The notes: generated by a model not told the origin, from the letters alone. DNA of 64,000 bases from Streptomyces flavochromogenes (GCF_000717595.1 NZ_JNZO01000034.1:13036-77035); one strand, 5' to 3'; counted from the stretch's first letter, positions 35,618-46,498 are shown. Made by a program: numbers and translations.

Positions 35618-35973
35618 GTGGACCTCCGGATCGGGAATGCGGGACACTCCACCCACCTTGTGACGATTTGCGGCGTTTCGCACGTTTCCGCTGCCCCGGT
35701 CGGGTGAGGGTGCGCCACGCGGTCGACGCGACACGAGCGCGCTTCAGCTCACGGAAAGTCACATTCGGTCACGTCGGCATCGACCCGTGTCAGACCCGCG
35801 CAGAAACGATCGGGCGGGGTGGGGCGGTGGCCGGTCTCACAGCGGCGGCCACTCCCCGCCGGCGCCTCGAAGCTGGAAGGCTCCCCCGTACGGGCTCTAT
35901 GATCGGCACACTCTTCCTTGGCCGACCGTCCCGACCACATGTGACCGGCCCGACTGCACTACGGGAGCGAGCG
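35618..35973. promoter_or_regulatory. Divergent promoter region of the M6 protease and cdgA, with a possible BldD box
   Basis: 356 bp without a gene. TCACATTCGGTCA at 35759-35771 fits the TnAC-N5-GTnA core of the BldD consensus but not its central CWG, so it is only a candidate. It lies about 200 bp upstream of the chosen cdgA start. cdgA is a known BldD target in other streptomycetes. Confidence 0.4.
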
Positions 35974-37929
35974 GTGAGCGGAACCCCCGAAGGACCGGTG
36001 CACCCAGAGCCGCCGGAGACGCGCGCGGCGGAATCCGCACTCACGGAGCGTCACCCCCCGTACGGCGCCGAGCCACGTGTCGGCTGCTCCCCCTCCGAAC
36101 TCCGGGACTACCGCGCCGCGTTCCGCGTCGCCCAGCTCGCCATGGCCGTCATCGACCAGGACGGCGTCGTCGTCGCGGCCAACGACTCCTTCGGCACCCT
36201 CCTCGGTGCCGAGCCCGAGGCGCTCCGGGAGCAGGCCGCCGCCGACCTCGTCGACCTCGCGTCCGACGGGCGCACCTGGCACGCGTACCGCGAGGTGCTG
36301 CGCGGCAGGCGCTCCCGCTTCCGCTGCACCCGCCGCCTCAAGCACGCCGACGGGCGCTCACTGTGGGCCGAGGTCACCGTCGCCCCCGTGCCCGACAGCC
36401 GGCGCGTTCTGCTGTCGATCGCGGACATCAGCGACCGGCGCGAGCTCCAGGCGCGGCTGCGGCACCTCCAGATGCACGACCCGGTCACCCGGCTGCCCAA
36501 CCGCGCCCTGTTCTTCGAGCGCCTCTCGGCGGCTCTGGAGGCCTCGGCGCAGGACGCGGCGGACGTCGCGAGCGCCGCGGCCATCGCGGGCACCGCGAGC
36601 GCCTCGGCCCCCGCCGCCACGAGGGGCGCGGCGTGCCCGGGCGGGACGGTCAGTTCGTCGTACGAGTCGTACGGGTATGGCAGAACAGGGCGGATCGGTC
36701 TCTGCTACCTCGATCTCGACGGATTCAAGGCCGTCAACGACACCCTCGGCCACCGCGTCGGCGACCGGCTCCTCGCCGCCGTCGCCGCACGCCTCACGGA
36801 GTGCGCGGACAGCGACGGATACACCCGCAGCGGCGGCCATCTCGTGGCGCGGCTCGGCGGTGACGAGTTCGCGATCCTGGTCGAGGAGTCCACCGGCACG
36901 GAGCAACTCGCCGATCTGGCCCGCTCGGTGCTGTGCGCGCTCCAGAGGCCCTTCGACCTGGGCGGCCAGCGGCTCTCGGTCTCCGCCTCGATCGGTGTGG
37001 TCGAGCGCTCCGGGTCCGGCACGACGGCGACGGCCCTGATGCAGGACGCCGACACCACGCTGTACTGGGCGAAGGCGGACGGCAAGGCCCGCTGGACCCG
37101 CTTCGACCCGGAGCGCAACGCGCACCGGATGACCCGGCAGGCGCTCTCCTCCACCCTGCGCCCGGCCGTGGAGCGCGGGGAGTTCGCCCTGGAGTACCAG
37201 CCGCTGGTGGATCTGGCGGACGGCGCGGTGCGCGGGGTGGAGGCGCTGGTGCGCTGGAACCACCCGCAGTTCGGCGTCCTTCCGCCGAATCGGTTCGTCG
37301 GGATCGCCGAGGAGGACGGCTCCATCGTGGAGCTCGGCCGCTGGGTGCTGCGCACGGCCTGCCGGCAGGCCCGCCAGTGGCAGAAGGACCATCCGCGCGA
37401 GCGTCCGATCTTCGTCAGCGTCAACGTGGCGGTGCGTCAGGTCTGGGACTCCGACCTGGTCGCCGACGTGGCCGGCATCCTCGCGGAGACGGGGCTCGCC
37501 CCGCACCTGCTCCAGCTGGAGCTCACCGAGTCGGCCGTGATGGGATCCGCCGGCCGGCCGCTCCAGGCGCTCCAGGCGCTCAGCGACATGGGGGTGCGGA
37601 TCGCGATCGACGACTTCGGCACCGGCTACTCGAACCTGGCCTATCTGAGCCGGCTGCCGGTCTCCGTGCTCAAGCTGGACGGCTCCTTCGTCCGCGGCTT
37701 CCAGGACGAGGAGCACGCCAACCCGGCCGACGAGCTGATCGTCGAGGCGCTGGTGCAGCTGGCGCACCGGCTGGGGCTGACGGTCACGGCAGAGTGCGTC
37801 GAGACCTCGGGGCAGGCGAGCCGGCTGCGCAGGATCGGCTGCGACACGGGGCAGGGCTGGCTGTACTCGCGGGCGGTGACGCCGGAGCGTATCGCGGAGC
37901 TGATCGGCACGGAGCCGCTGCCCGTCTGA
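35974..37929 (+). CDS. cdgA: CdgA-like PAS-GGDEF-EAL c-di-GMP enzyme
   Basis: 651 aa from GTG 35974 (VSGTPEGP), with GGGAG at 35963-35967. A PAS domain (about 45-160; VAQLAMAVIDQDGVVVAANDSF) is followed by a diguanylate cyclase domain with intact GGDEF at 295-299 (RLGGDEFAILVEE), and a phosphodiesterase domain with EAL at 423-425 (EALVRWNHP) and DDFGTGYSNLAYL. The RxxD inhibitory site expected five residues before GGDEF is absent (SGGH there). A 40-residue Ala-rich insert lies within the GGDEF domain start. In model species CdgA makes c-di-GMP and delays development via BldD. Orn in this window removes pGpG. Confidence 0.9.
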   Translation: MSGTPEGPVHPEPPETRAAESALTERHPPYGAEPRVGCSPSELRDYRAAFRVAQLAMAVIDQDGVVVAANDSFGTLLGAEPEALREQAAADLVDLASDGRTWHAYREVLRGRRSRFRCTRRLKHADGRSLWAEVTVAPVPDSRRVLLSIADISDRRELQARLRHLQMHDPVTRLPNRALFFERLSAALEASAQDAADVASAAAIAGTASASAPAATRGAACPGGTVSSSYESYGYGRTGRIGLCYLDLDGFKAVNDTLGHRVGDRLLAAVAARLTECADSDGYTRSGGHLVARLGGDEFAILVEESTGTEQLADLARSVLCALQRPFDLGGQRLSVSASIGVVERSGSGTTATALMQDADTTLYWAKADGKARWTRFDPERNAHRMTRQALSSTLRPAVERGEFALEYQPLVDLADGAVRGVEALVRWNHPQFGVLPPNRFVGIAEEDGSIVELGRWVLRTACRQARQWQKDHPRERPIFVSVNVAVRQVWDSDLVADVAGILAETGLAPHLLQLELTESAVMGSAGRPLQALQALSDMGVRIAIDDFGTGYSNLAYLSRLPVSVLKLDGSFVRGFQDEEHANPADELIVEALVQLAHRLGLTVTAECVETSGQASRLRRIGCDTGQGWLYSRAVTPERIAELIGTEPLPV

Positions 37930-37970
37930 GGCCCGTACGTCGCGCGTACGGGCCCCGGAGTCGGTGCCGT

Positions 37971-38006
37971 CTCCGGCCGGGGGCATGGAACTGCCCCCGG
38001 CCGGAG
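37971..38006. terminator. Bidirectional terminator between cdgA and chitinase
   Basis: A perfect 15-bp stem (37971-37985 with 37992-38006) with loop TGGAAC, 42 bp past the cdgA stop and 70 bp past the convergent chitinase stop. Confidence 0.85.
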
Positions 38007-38075
38007 GGACATTCCGGGCGGGGGCAGTGGTTCATGCGGGGTTCAGCGGGTCACCCGAGGTTCCCCGGAGCGGCC

Positions 38076-39770
<1,695 letters not shown>

Positions 39771-39852
39771 GTGCGGCCTCCATCGGGGGGAGTGCGGGGG
39801 TGGTGCCGTACAGGAGCTGGAGCAGTGATAACCGGCACGTGAACAGTGCGTC

Positions 39853-39885
39853 AATGGTCTGAACCAGATTGAGGACTAGACCAAT
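39853..39885. promoter_or_regulatory. Two tandem DasR-like sites upstream of the GH18-CBM5/12 chitinase
   Basis: AATGGTCTGAACCAGA (39853-39868) and TGAGGACTAGACCAAT (39870-39885) each fit the TGGTCTxGACCA-type dre consensus with few mismatches. They are spaced 17 bp centre to centre and lie 83-115 bp upstream of the start. Tandem elements of this kind are known in Streptomyces chitinase promoters. Confidence 0.82.
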
Positions 39886-39928
39886 TCGAGGGAGAAAGGC
39901 CTCGTCAGAGGCGCGCAGCATAAAACGG

Positions 39929-39959
39929 AACCGCCCGCCACCATCGGTGACGAGCGGTT
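39929..39959 (-). terminator. Possible terminator of the luciferase-like gene
   Basis: On the minus strand, AACCGC and GCGGTT arms enclose an inner CACC/GGTG pair, and the transcript then runs into CCGTTTT. It lies about 110 bp past the stop at 40068, so it is tentative. Confidence 0.5.
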
Positions 39960-40067
39960 TAAGGTTCACTTAGGGGTGGGGCGGGGACGGATCCGTGCAG
40001 GAACCAACCGGCCTTCGGGACCAGGGTTTTTACCCGGCCGCCCCCGGCCCGGAACAGGTGTCGCGAC

Positions 40068-41141
40068 CTACTCCTCCGGGAGCTCGGGGAGTTCGTACGC
40101 GTCCGCGATGAGCTCGTAGCTCCGCAGCCGCGCCTCCCCGCCGTGCGCGTTGGCCGTGATCATCAGCTCGTCCGCGCCCGTCCGCTTCCTGAGGTCGTCC
40201 AGGCCGGTGCGGACCTCGTCGGGGGTGCCGTACACGATGTTCGCCAGCCAGTCGTTCACGAACTCCCGCTCGGCGGGGCTGTACCCGTACGCCTCCGCCT
40301 CCTCCGGCGTCGGCACGAGACCGGGCCGGCCGGTGCGCAGCCGCAGCATCGCGAGGGCGCCGGAGAGGACCTGACGGCGGGCCTGCGCCGCCTCGTCGGC
40401 GGCGAGCGCCGAGACGCCGATCATCGCGTACGGCGCGTCGAGCACCCCGGAGGGCCGGAAGGACTCCCGGTAGAGGTCGAGCGCCGGGATCGTGTTCCTG
40501 GCCGAGAAGTGATGGGCGAACGCGAAGGGCAGCCCCAGCAGGCCGGCGAGGCGCGCGCTGAAACCGGACGAGCCGAGCAGCCAGATCGGCGGCCGGCCCT
40601 TCGGGCCCTGCACCGGGCCCGGCACGGCGTGGATCCGGGCGTACCGGTGGCCGTCCGGGAAGTCGTCGTCCAGGAACCGGGTCAGCTCGGCGAGCTGCTC
40701 CGGGAAGTCGTCGGCGCCCTCGTTCAGCGTGGCGGTGCGGCGCAGTGCCGCCGCGGTCGCCCCGTCGGTGCCGGGCGCCCGCCCGAGGCCGAGGTCGATC
40801 CGTCCCGGGGCGAAGGCCTCCAGGGTGCCGAACTGCTCGGCGATGACCAGCGGGGCGTGGTTGGGCAGCATGACGCCGCCCGAGCCGAGGCGGATGCGCC
40901 GGGTGTGGGCGGCGAGGTGGGCGAGGATCACCGCCGGGGACGAGGAGGCGACGCCGGGCATGGAGTGGTGTTCGGCCACCCAGTGCCGGTGGAAGCCGCG
41001 CCGCTCGGCGAGCCTGCTCAGCTCGACGCTGGTGGCGAGCGCCTGGGTCGCGGTCCTGCCGCTGCCGACGGTCACCAGGTCCAGCACGGACAGCGGCACG
41101 GGCGCGGAGCCCCGCGCCTCTCCTCGAATAGCGTCGGTCAC
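40068..41141 (-). CDS. LLM-class flavin-dependent monooxygenase (luciferase-like)
   Basis: 357 aa from GTG 41141 (VTDAIRGEARGS), with GGAGGG about 9 bp upstream; the annotated longer start would translate that site. The bacterial luciferase fold is indicated by LSVLDLVTVGSGRTATQAL, WVAEHHSMPGVASSSPAVILAHLAAHT, GSGGVMLPNHAPLVIAEQFGTLEAFAPGRIDLGLGRAPG and LLGSSGFSARLAGLLGLPFAFAHHFS. This matches the MsnO8-type family of FMN-dependent oxidoreductases. The substrate is unknown. It diverges from the IclR regulator with a 434-bp gap containing short tandem repeats. Confidence 0.88.
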   Translation of the reverse strand: MTDAIRGEARGSAPVPLSVLDLVTVGSGRTATQALATSVELSRLAERRGFHRHWVAEHHSMPGVASSSPAVILAHLAAHTRRIRLGSGGVMLPNHAPLVIAEQFGTLEAFAPGRIDLGLGRAPGTDGATAAALRRTATLNEGADDFPEQLAELTRFLDDDFPDGHRYARIHAVPGPVQGPKGRPPIWLLGSSGFSARLAGLLGLPFAFAHHFSARNTIPALDLYRESFRPSGVLDAPYAMIGVSALAADEAAQARRQVLSGALAMLRLRTGRPGLVPTPEEAEAYGYSPAEREFVNDWLANIVYGTPDEVRTGLDDLRKRTGADELMITANAHGGEARLRSYELIADAYELPELPEE

Positions 41142-41176
41142 CTTCGGGACCCTCCTCGGCACACGTACGGACTCAT

Positions 41177-41216
41177 GAACGACTCATGGATCGGCTGAAC
41201 GACCCGTGGATCGGCG
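41177..41216. repeat. Two tandem 20-bp copies near the luciferase-like gene start
   Basis: GAACGACTCATGGATCGGCT and GAACGACCCGTGGATCGGCG, three mismatches, at 41177-41196 and 41197-41216. ATG at 41175 within this stretch starts the seven-residue open frame MNDSWIG followed by TGA. Confidence 0.7.
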
Positions 41217-41575
41217 TGGACTCGATGACAACAGGAGGGTGTCTCCGTTTATTCCGGCGGTTCCGCGCGGGCTTTCCGATGCTTCTCGGCCACTCCATGG
41301 GGCCGGAAGGCGGCCGGAACGACCGCTACCGCGTCCGTTTCCCCATAAAAAATCTCACGTTCTCCCAGGGCCGAACGCATGGGCGAATCCCCTCACGCAC
41401 GGCCCTGACCTGAGACTCTCCGGGCCACTCATGACCTGGGCATATGCCAGAGTGGTGCGTCCAAGGCCAGGGCCCGGATGCTCCGCATCATTCTCGCCAA
41501 CAGCCGCCCCGTAAACGGCGCTTGGCGGCTATCGTGGTACGAAAGCTTGCGGTCACAACCTGGTAGGGGGAAACC
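41217..41575. other. IclR upstream region
   Basis: About 360 bp without a credible gene. It contains an AT-rich run CCATAAAAAATC near 41343-41354, a likely promoter region, and the GTAGGGGGAAACC ribosome site just before the IclR start. The short frames present have no recognisable domain. Confidence 0.5.
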
Positions 41576-42334
41576 GTGGCGCTGAAGCCCGAGCCCACCG
41601 CGCCGTTCCACTCGGTGCAATACGCCTTGCGCGTCCTCGAGACGATCTCACGGCACGGTGGCGGAGTGACAGACGTCCAGATCGCGCGCGAAGCCGGCCT
41701 GCCCGTGGCCCACCTCTCCTCACTGCTCCTCATGCTCCGCCGTGAGGGGTACGTCGAGCAGGTCGCCGACGGCGCGTACGTGATCGGGGACTCCCTCGTC
41801 CTCCTCGGCTCCGGCATGACCCGCCGGGAAGCCCTGGAGGCGAAGCTCCAGGAGACCCTGACCGAGCTGCGCGACTCCGTCGGCGCGGCGGTCTACATCA
41901 GCCGGTACATCGACGGCGAGGTGAAGATCACCCAGTTCGCCGACGGTCCGCGTACGCCCAAGGTCAACGAGTGGGTCGACTTCCGCTCGGCCGCGCACGC
42001 CAGCGCGGTCGGCAAGTGCCTGCTCACCCAGCTCGACCAGAACGGACGCCGGGACCACCTGTCCCGGCACAAGATCGCCCGGCTGACCTCCCGGACGATC
42101 ACCAACGAGCGGATCCTCTTCTCCAAGCTGGACAGCCAGCCGCCGACCGTCCCGGTGCTCGACCTCCAGGAGTACGCGGTGGGCACGGTCTGCGCGGCCG
42201 TTCCCCTGACGGCCGGCTCCGCCGTGGGCTGCCTGGCCCTCTCCCTGCCGATCGAGCACGCCCACCGGCTGCGCGCGGCGGCGGACACGCTGAACCGGCG
42301 GGCGGCGCCGGTGGTCATGGCGCTGGCGATCTGA
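41576..42334 (+). CDS. IclR-family transcriptional regulator
   Basis: 252 aa from GTG 41576 with GGGGGAAACC upstream. The winged-helix N-terminus (about 12-75; YALRVLETISRHGGGVTDVQIAREAGLPVAHLSSLLLMLRREGYVEQV) is followed by a GAF-like effector domain (about 85-250; AAHASAVGKCLLTQL, LQEYAVGTVCAAVPL). It probably controls the divergent luciferase-like gene or a catabolic operon elsewhere. The ligand is unknown. tRNA-Lys copy 2 follows. Confidence 0.88.
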   Translation: MALKPEPTAPFHSVQYALRVLETISRHGGGVTDVQIAREAGLPVAHLSSLLLMLRREGYVEQVADGAYVIGDSLVLLGSGMTRREALEAKLQETLTELRDSVGAAVYISRYIDGEVKITQFADGPRTPKVNEWVDFRSAAHASAVGKCLLTQLDQNGRRDHLSRHKIARLTSRTITNERILFSKLDSQPPTVPVLDLQEYAVGTVCAAVPLTAGSAVGCLALSLPIEHAHRLRAAADTLNRRAAPVVMALAI

Positions 42335-42462
42335 GAGACCCCGGGCCCCGGGAAGCCGAGGAGACACGCGGCATCCGGGGCATTCGGGGGTCCCGACGGC
42401 GCGGCCGCGCGGGCTGGTCATGAGCACCCCGCGGGACCGGGTAGTATTTTCTCTGTCAGCAG

Positions 42463-42536
42463 GCGCCGCTAGCTCAGTTGGTTAGAGCAGCTGACTCTTA
42501 ATCAGCGGGTCCGGGGTTCGAGTCCCTGGCGGCGCA
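42463..42536 (+). tRNA. tRNA-Lys (CTT anticodon), copy 2
   Basis: Identical to copies 1 and 3. The upstream sequence CTCTGTCAGCAG and a -10-like TAGTAT are nearly the same as at copy 3, so the promoter was duplicated with the gene. Confidence 0.96.
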
Positions 42537-42543
42537 CAGACGG

Positions 42544-42575
42544 AAGAAGCCCCTCGCGGAAGCGGGGGGCTTCTT
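42544..42575 (+). terminator. Terminator of tRNA-Lys copy 2
   Basis: A 14-bp stem with one T-G pair (42544-42557 with 42562-42575) and loop GGAA, of the same design as at copy 1. Confidence 0.82.
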
Positions 42576-42654
42576 CGTGTTCGCTGTGGACCAGGCGGTG
42601 TGGTGCCGCTCGGGCCGGACCAGCCGAGGGCCCGGCCCGAGCGGCACCACACCC

Positions 42655-43317
42655 CTAGGCCCGGAGGTAGGTCAGGACGGCGAGGACCCGGCGGTGGGTG
42701 TCCTCGGCCGGGGGCAGATCCAGCTTCGCCAGGATGTTGCCGATGTGCTTGCCGACGGCGGCCTCGGTCACGACCAGGCGGCGGGCGATCGCACCGTTCG
42801 AATGGCCCTCCGCGACCAGGCCCAGGACCTCGCGCTCGCGCGGGGTCAGCGCCTCCAGCGGATCGCGGTGCCGGCGCAGCAGCTGCCGTACGACCTCGGG
42901 GTCGACGACCGTCCCGCCGTCCGCGACCCGGGCGAGCGCGTCGAGGAACTCCTCCACCTGACCGACCCTGTCCTTGAGCAGATAGCCGACGCCGGTGCCG
43001 TCGCCCGCGTCGAGCAGATCGGCGGCGTAGCTGCGCTGCACGTACTGGCTGAGGACGAGGACCGGCAGGGCGGGGCGCTCGGCGCGGAGCGCGACGGCGG
43101 CGCGCAGCCCCTCGTCCTGGAAACCGGGCGGCATCCGGACGTCGGTCACGACGACGTCCGGATCGTGGGCGGTGACCGCCTCGCGCAGCGCGTCGGCGTC
43201 CTCGACGGCGGCGACGACCTCGTGGCCGAAGCGGGCCAGGAGCCCGATCAGCCCCTCCCGGAGGAGGACGCTGTCCTCGGCGAGGACGACGCGGAGCGTT
43301 CGCTCAGTGCGGGGCAT
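42655..43317 (-). CDS. NarL/LuxR-family response regulator
   Basis: 220 aa from MPRTERTLRV. The receiver domain (about 8-125) has acidic VVLAEDSVLLREG and phospho-acceptor Asp in DVVVTDVRMPP. The LuxR-type helix-turn-helix (about 155-215) reads LTPREREVLGLVAEGHSNGAIARRL. It overlaps the kinase end by 70 bases, so the two are a co-expressed pair with the DesK-type kinase upstream. The much longer open frame in this direction is a shadow across neighbouring genes. Its targets are unknown. Confidence 0.93.
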   Translation of the reverse strand: MPRTERTLRVVLAEDSVLLREGLIGLLARFGHEVVAAVEDADALREAVTAHDPDVVVTDVRMPPGFQDEGLRAAVALRAERPALPVLVLSQYVQRSYAADLLDAGDGTGVGYLLKDRVGQVEEFLDALARVADGGTVVDPEVVRQLLRRHRDPLEALTPREREVLGLVAEGHSNGAIARRLVVTEAAVGKHIGNILAKLDLPPAEDTHRRVLAVLTYLRA

Positions 43318-44552
43318 GGGATCTCCACTCGGAGGAGGGTCGGCCCGCCCGGCGGGCTCATGATCGTCAGTGTGCCATCGAGGACGGCGATCCGGTCGGC
43401 CAGGCCGGTGAGGCCGGTGCCCCCGGCCGGGTCGGCGGCGCCGCGCCCGTCGTCCTCGACGTCGATCCGTAGGACACCGCCGGTGTGCCGGGCGGTGATC
43501 GAGGCCCGGCTCGCCCCGCTGTGCTTGCCGATGTTGGCGAGGGCCTCGCACCCGGCGAAGTAGCCGGCGCTCTCGACGGCCTCCGGCAGCCGGGGCAGTT
43601 CGACGTCCGTGGCGACGGGCACGGCGGACCGGTCGGCGGCGTCGGCGAGGGCCGGGCCGAGTCCGTAGTCGGCGAGGACCTGCGGGTGGATGCCGTGGAT
43701 GAGTTCGCGCAGCTCGGTCAGGACCTGCCCGGCCTCCGCGTGCGCCTTCGCGAGCTGGTCGGCGAGCGGTCCGCCCGGCGGGGCGTCGAGGCGGGCGAGC
43801 CCGAGGGTCATCGTGAGGGCGACCAGGCGCTGCTGGGCGCCGTCGTGCAGATCGCGCTCGATCCGGCGCCGCTCGGCCTCGAAGGCGTCGACGAGCCGGG
43901 CGCGGGAGGCGATGACCGCGCCGATCGCGCCCTGCTGCCCGGACTCCCGGGGGGTGAGCAGGGCGCGGACGAGGGCGGCGCGGGCGCCGGCGACGGCGGC
44001 GAGCGGATAGGCGAGGGCGACGAGGAGCACGGCGCCGAGGAGGGCCGCGGCGAAAGCCTCCGGATAGGAGGTGACCAGGTACGCCTTGACGACCTTGGCC
44101 TCCTGGCCGTCCACGGCCAGCTGGACAGGGGCGCCGAGGAGCAGGACGGGCAGGCCGATGCCGACGGCGACCGCGAGGAGGTCGAGCGGCCACAGGACGG
44201 TGGCGAGGAGCAGGGCGTACGCGAGCTCCCGCCAGGTCGCCTGCTCCCCCGCCCGGAGCCGGAGCCAGGCGGCGAGGCCGGGTGCGGCGGGGACGCGGTG
44301 CGGGTCGGGGGCGGGGTCGAGGTCGACGAGGCGGAGGCGGCGGCGCTCGATGCCGCCGAGGGCGAGGCCGGAGAGGAGGAGCGGGGGCAGCCCGACGAGC
44401 AGGAGGGAGAACAGCCCGAGCAGCACGAACACGGCGCAGACGGCGCCCCCGAGGAGCGCGCCGGTCGCCAGGTACGCGGCGGCCCGCCAGGGCCATGGCC
44501 CGAGGGGGAACCGGGGCCGGGTGAGCGCCTGCCAGGGCGTACGGGGGTTCAT
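43248..44552 (-). CDS. DesK-type sensor histidine kinase (HisKA_3)
   Basis: 434 aa. The N-terminal membrane domain has about five to six helices (LATGALLGGAVCAVFVLLGLFSLLLVGLPPLLL and following). Then comes the HisKA_3 dimerisation domain with phospho-acceptor His in ERDLHDGAQQRLVAL (about 230-245), and an ATPase with N-like CEALANIGKHSG and G-box DVEDDGRGAADP, GLTGLADRI. It is the partner of the overlapping NarL-type regulator. Such membrane-embedded sensors often sense the membrane or cell envelope. ATG 44552 (MNPRTPWQAL). Confidence 0.92.
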   Translation of the reverse strand: MNPRTPWQALTRPRFPLGPWPWRAAAYLATGALLGGAVCAVFVLLGLFSLLLVGLPPLLLSGLALGGIERRRLRLVDLDPAPDPHRVPAAPGLAAWLRLRAGEQATWRELAYALLLATVLWPLDLLAVAVGIGLPVLLLGAPVQLAVDGQEAKVVKAYLVTSYPEAFAAALLGAVLLVALAYPLAAVAGARAALVRALLTPRESGQQGAIGAVIASRARLVDAFEAERRRIERDLHDGAQQRLVALTMTLGLARLDAPPGGPLADQLAKAHAEAGQVLTELRELIHGIHPQVLADYGLGPALADAADRSAVPVATDVELPRLPEAVESAGYFAGCEALANIGKHSGASRASITARHTGGVLRIDVEDDGRGAADPAGGTGLTGLADRIAVLDGTLTIMSPPGGPTLLRVEIPCPALSERSASSSPRTASSSGRG

Positions 44553-44732
44553 GCGGCCCCACGTTAGGCCCGTCGGCCCGGGCGGCGCGATGGTGCTGGA
44601 GGGTGGGGCGGAGGTGGGGGTGGACCCACCACCGGCGACGCCAGGCCTCCGTACTCATGACGGCGACCCGCCTCGGCGTTCCCGCCCGGTCCTGATCCGG
44701 CCGGGTCCGGCCTCCTCCCGCCTGGTCGACGC

Positions 44733-46406
44733 TCAGCGATCCGTGAACTCCGGTATCCGGCCGTGGCGCGCGTACTCCGCCCGGAGGGTGGCGGCGGCCG
44801 CGGGAGTCAGGGGCTCGTACGGGGCTCCCTGCGTCGGGCGCCACCAGACCGGGTCCTCGCAGAGGAAGGACGCGCGACGGAGGGCCACCCGGTGGATCTT
44901 GTTCGTCGCCGTGAGGGGAAGCTCGGGCGTCACCCGGACGAAGCGCGGCGGCATCTTCGTCCCCAGGTCCTGCTGCGCCGCGAGGAACGCCGCGAACTCC
45001 GCCGGATCGAAGACCGCCCCTTCCCGCAGCGCCAGCGCCGCCATCACCTGGTCCCCCGCCACCGGGTCCGGTATCGCGTAGACCGCGACCCCCGCGGCCG
45101 GCTCCCAGCGGGCCAGGATGTGTTCGATCATCGCCGCCGCCAGGTTCTCGCTGTCGACCCGCAGCCGGTCGTCCGTACGGCCCGCGAAGTAGAGGTAGCC
45201 GTCCGCGTCCCGGTAGAAGAGGTCGCCCGTCCAGTACCAGCCGTCGCGCAGCCGCGCAGCCTCCGCCTCCGGGTTGCGCCAGTAGCCCTCGAAGGCGCTG
45301 CGGCCCCGGTTGACGAGTTCTCCGACCGCCTCGGCGGCGTTGAGGAGGCGGCCCGTGGGGGAGAAACGGGCCGCCTCGCACTCCCGGCCCGTCTCCGCGT
45401 CCACCACCACCAGGTCGTCGGTCGGTGCCGCCCGGCCCACCGCGCCCGTCGGTGTGTCCGGCGTCCGCTGGATCGACGCGCCTCCCTCCGAGGAGCCGTA
45501 CCCCTCCACGAGCGGCACGCCGAAGCGCTCCCTGAAGCGCGCCGCGTCCACCGCCCCCGCCTCCGTGCCGAACCCGAGGCGGAGCCGGTGCACGTGGTCC
45601 TCGGCGGTGGGCGGGGTCGCCAGGAGGTACTGCACCGCCCGGCCGACATAGGTGAAGTAGGTGGCGTCGAAGCCCCGTACGTCCGAGAGGAAGCGGGAGG
45701 CCGAGAAGCGGGCTCTCAGCGCCACCCCCGCCCCGGCGGCCAGCGCCGGCGCCCAGTCCGCGATCACCGCGTTCCCGTGGAACATCGGCATGCAGATGTA
45801 GTGGACGTCGTCCCGCCCGACGGAGAAGTGGGCCGCGAGCGAGGCACCGGCCGCCGCCAGTCGGCCCTGGCTGCAGAGTGCCGCCTTCGGCGCGCCCGTC
45901 GAACCGGACGTGAAGGAGAGCAGGAAGCGACTGTCGGGGCGCACGGGGCCGAGGCGCGCGTCGCCCGGCCGGGCGGACCCGTACGGACCGAGGAGTTCCC
46001 GGTACGCGTCGGTGTCCGTGACCAGGATCCGCACACCGGGCAGCGGGAGACCGTCGAGGAGCGGCAGATGGGCGCGCTGGGTGACCAGGACCCGGCACGC
46101 GGTGTGCCGGATGTCCCGGGCGAGTTCGGCGCCGCGCCGGGTGGGGTTGATCCCGGCGACGGCGGCCCCCGCGAGGGCCGCCGCGCCGAGCCAGAGCGGG
46201 TACTCCGGCGTGTTGTCGAGCAGGATGCCGAGGTGCGGCTCGCCCCCCGGCCGGGGTGGCATCAGGTCCACGAGCAGTGCGGCCCGCGCGGCGGCGCCGG
46301 CGGCGACCTGGTGGTGGGTGAGGGTGTGGTGCTCGTCCCTCAGCCCGATCCGGTGGTCGCCCCACTGGCGCCGTACGAGTTCCGCGACGGTGTCCGCACC
46401 CCTCAT
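44733..46406 (-). CDS. Acyl-CoA synthetase (AMP-forming ANL family), FadD-like
   Basis: 557 aa. The ATP/AMP-binding motif is LLSFTSGSTGAPKAALCSQG (about 165-185). Further ANL motifs are GYGSSEGGASIQRTP, DGWYWTGDLFYRDADGYLYFAGRTDDRLRV and the catalytic Lys region LTATNKIHRVALR near the C-terminus. It activates a carboxylic acid, probably a fatty acid, to its CoA thioester. It resembles mycobacterial FadD17-type enzymes. The gap to the kinase gene (180 bp) holds no clear signal. It is convergent with none of its neighbours and probably monocistronic. Confidence 0.88.
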   Translation of the reverse strand: MRGADTVAELVRRQWGDHRIGLRDEHHTLTHHQVAAGAAARAALLVDLMPPRPGGEPHLGILLDNTPEYPLWLGAAALAGAAVAGINPTRRGAELARDIRHTACRVLVTQRAHLPLLDGLPLPGVRILVTDTDAYRELLGPYGSARPGDARLGPVRPDSRFLLSFTSGSTGAPKAALCSQGRLAAAGASLAAHFSVGRDDVHYICMPMFHGNAVIADWAPALAAGAGVALRARFSASRFLSDVRGFDATYFTYVGRAVQYLLATPPTAEDHVHRLRLGFGTEAGAVDAARFRERFGVPLVEGYGSSEGGASIQRTPDTPTGAVGRAAPTDDLVVVDAETGRECEAARFSPTGRLLNAAEAVGELVNRGRSAFEGYWRNPEAEAARLRDGWYWTGDLFYRDADGYLYFAGRTDDRLRVDSENLAAAMIEHILARWEPAAGVAVYAIPDPVAGDQVMAALALREGAVFDPAEFAAFLAAQQDLGTKMPPRFVRVTPELPLTATNKIHRVALRRASFLCEDPVWWRPTQGAPYEPLTPAAAATLRAEYARHGRIPEFTDR

Positions 46407-46458
46407 GGGCCGGACTGTAACTGACGTTCCATCAGAAATGAACGCCCGGGAACGGCCG

Positions 46459-46486
46459 CTCGGTGACCGTCAGGAACGGTCACCGA
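46459..46486 (-). terminator. Hairpin past the LPMO gene
   Basis: A perfect 12-bp stem (46459-46470 with 46476-46486/7) with a five-base loop, flanked by CCCGGG on each side. It lies just past the LPMO stop at 46499. Confidence 0.7.
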
Positions 46487-46498
46487 GTGGCCCGGGTT

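Noticed and set aside
42655..46365. A 1236-aa minus-strand frame spanning the second two-component system and the acyl-CoA synthetase
   Set aside because: Only its last 220 residues are a real response regulator. The rest is out of frame with two clear genes.
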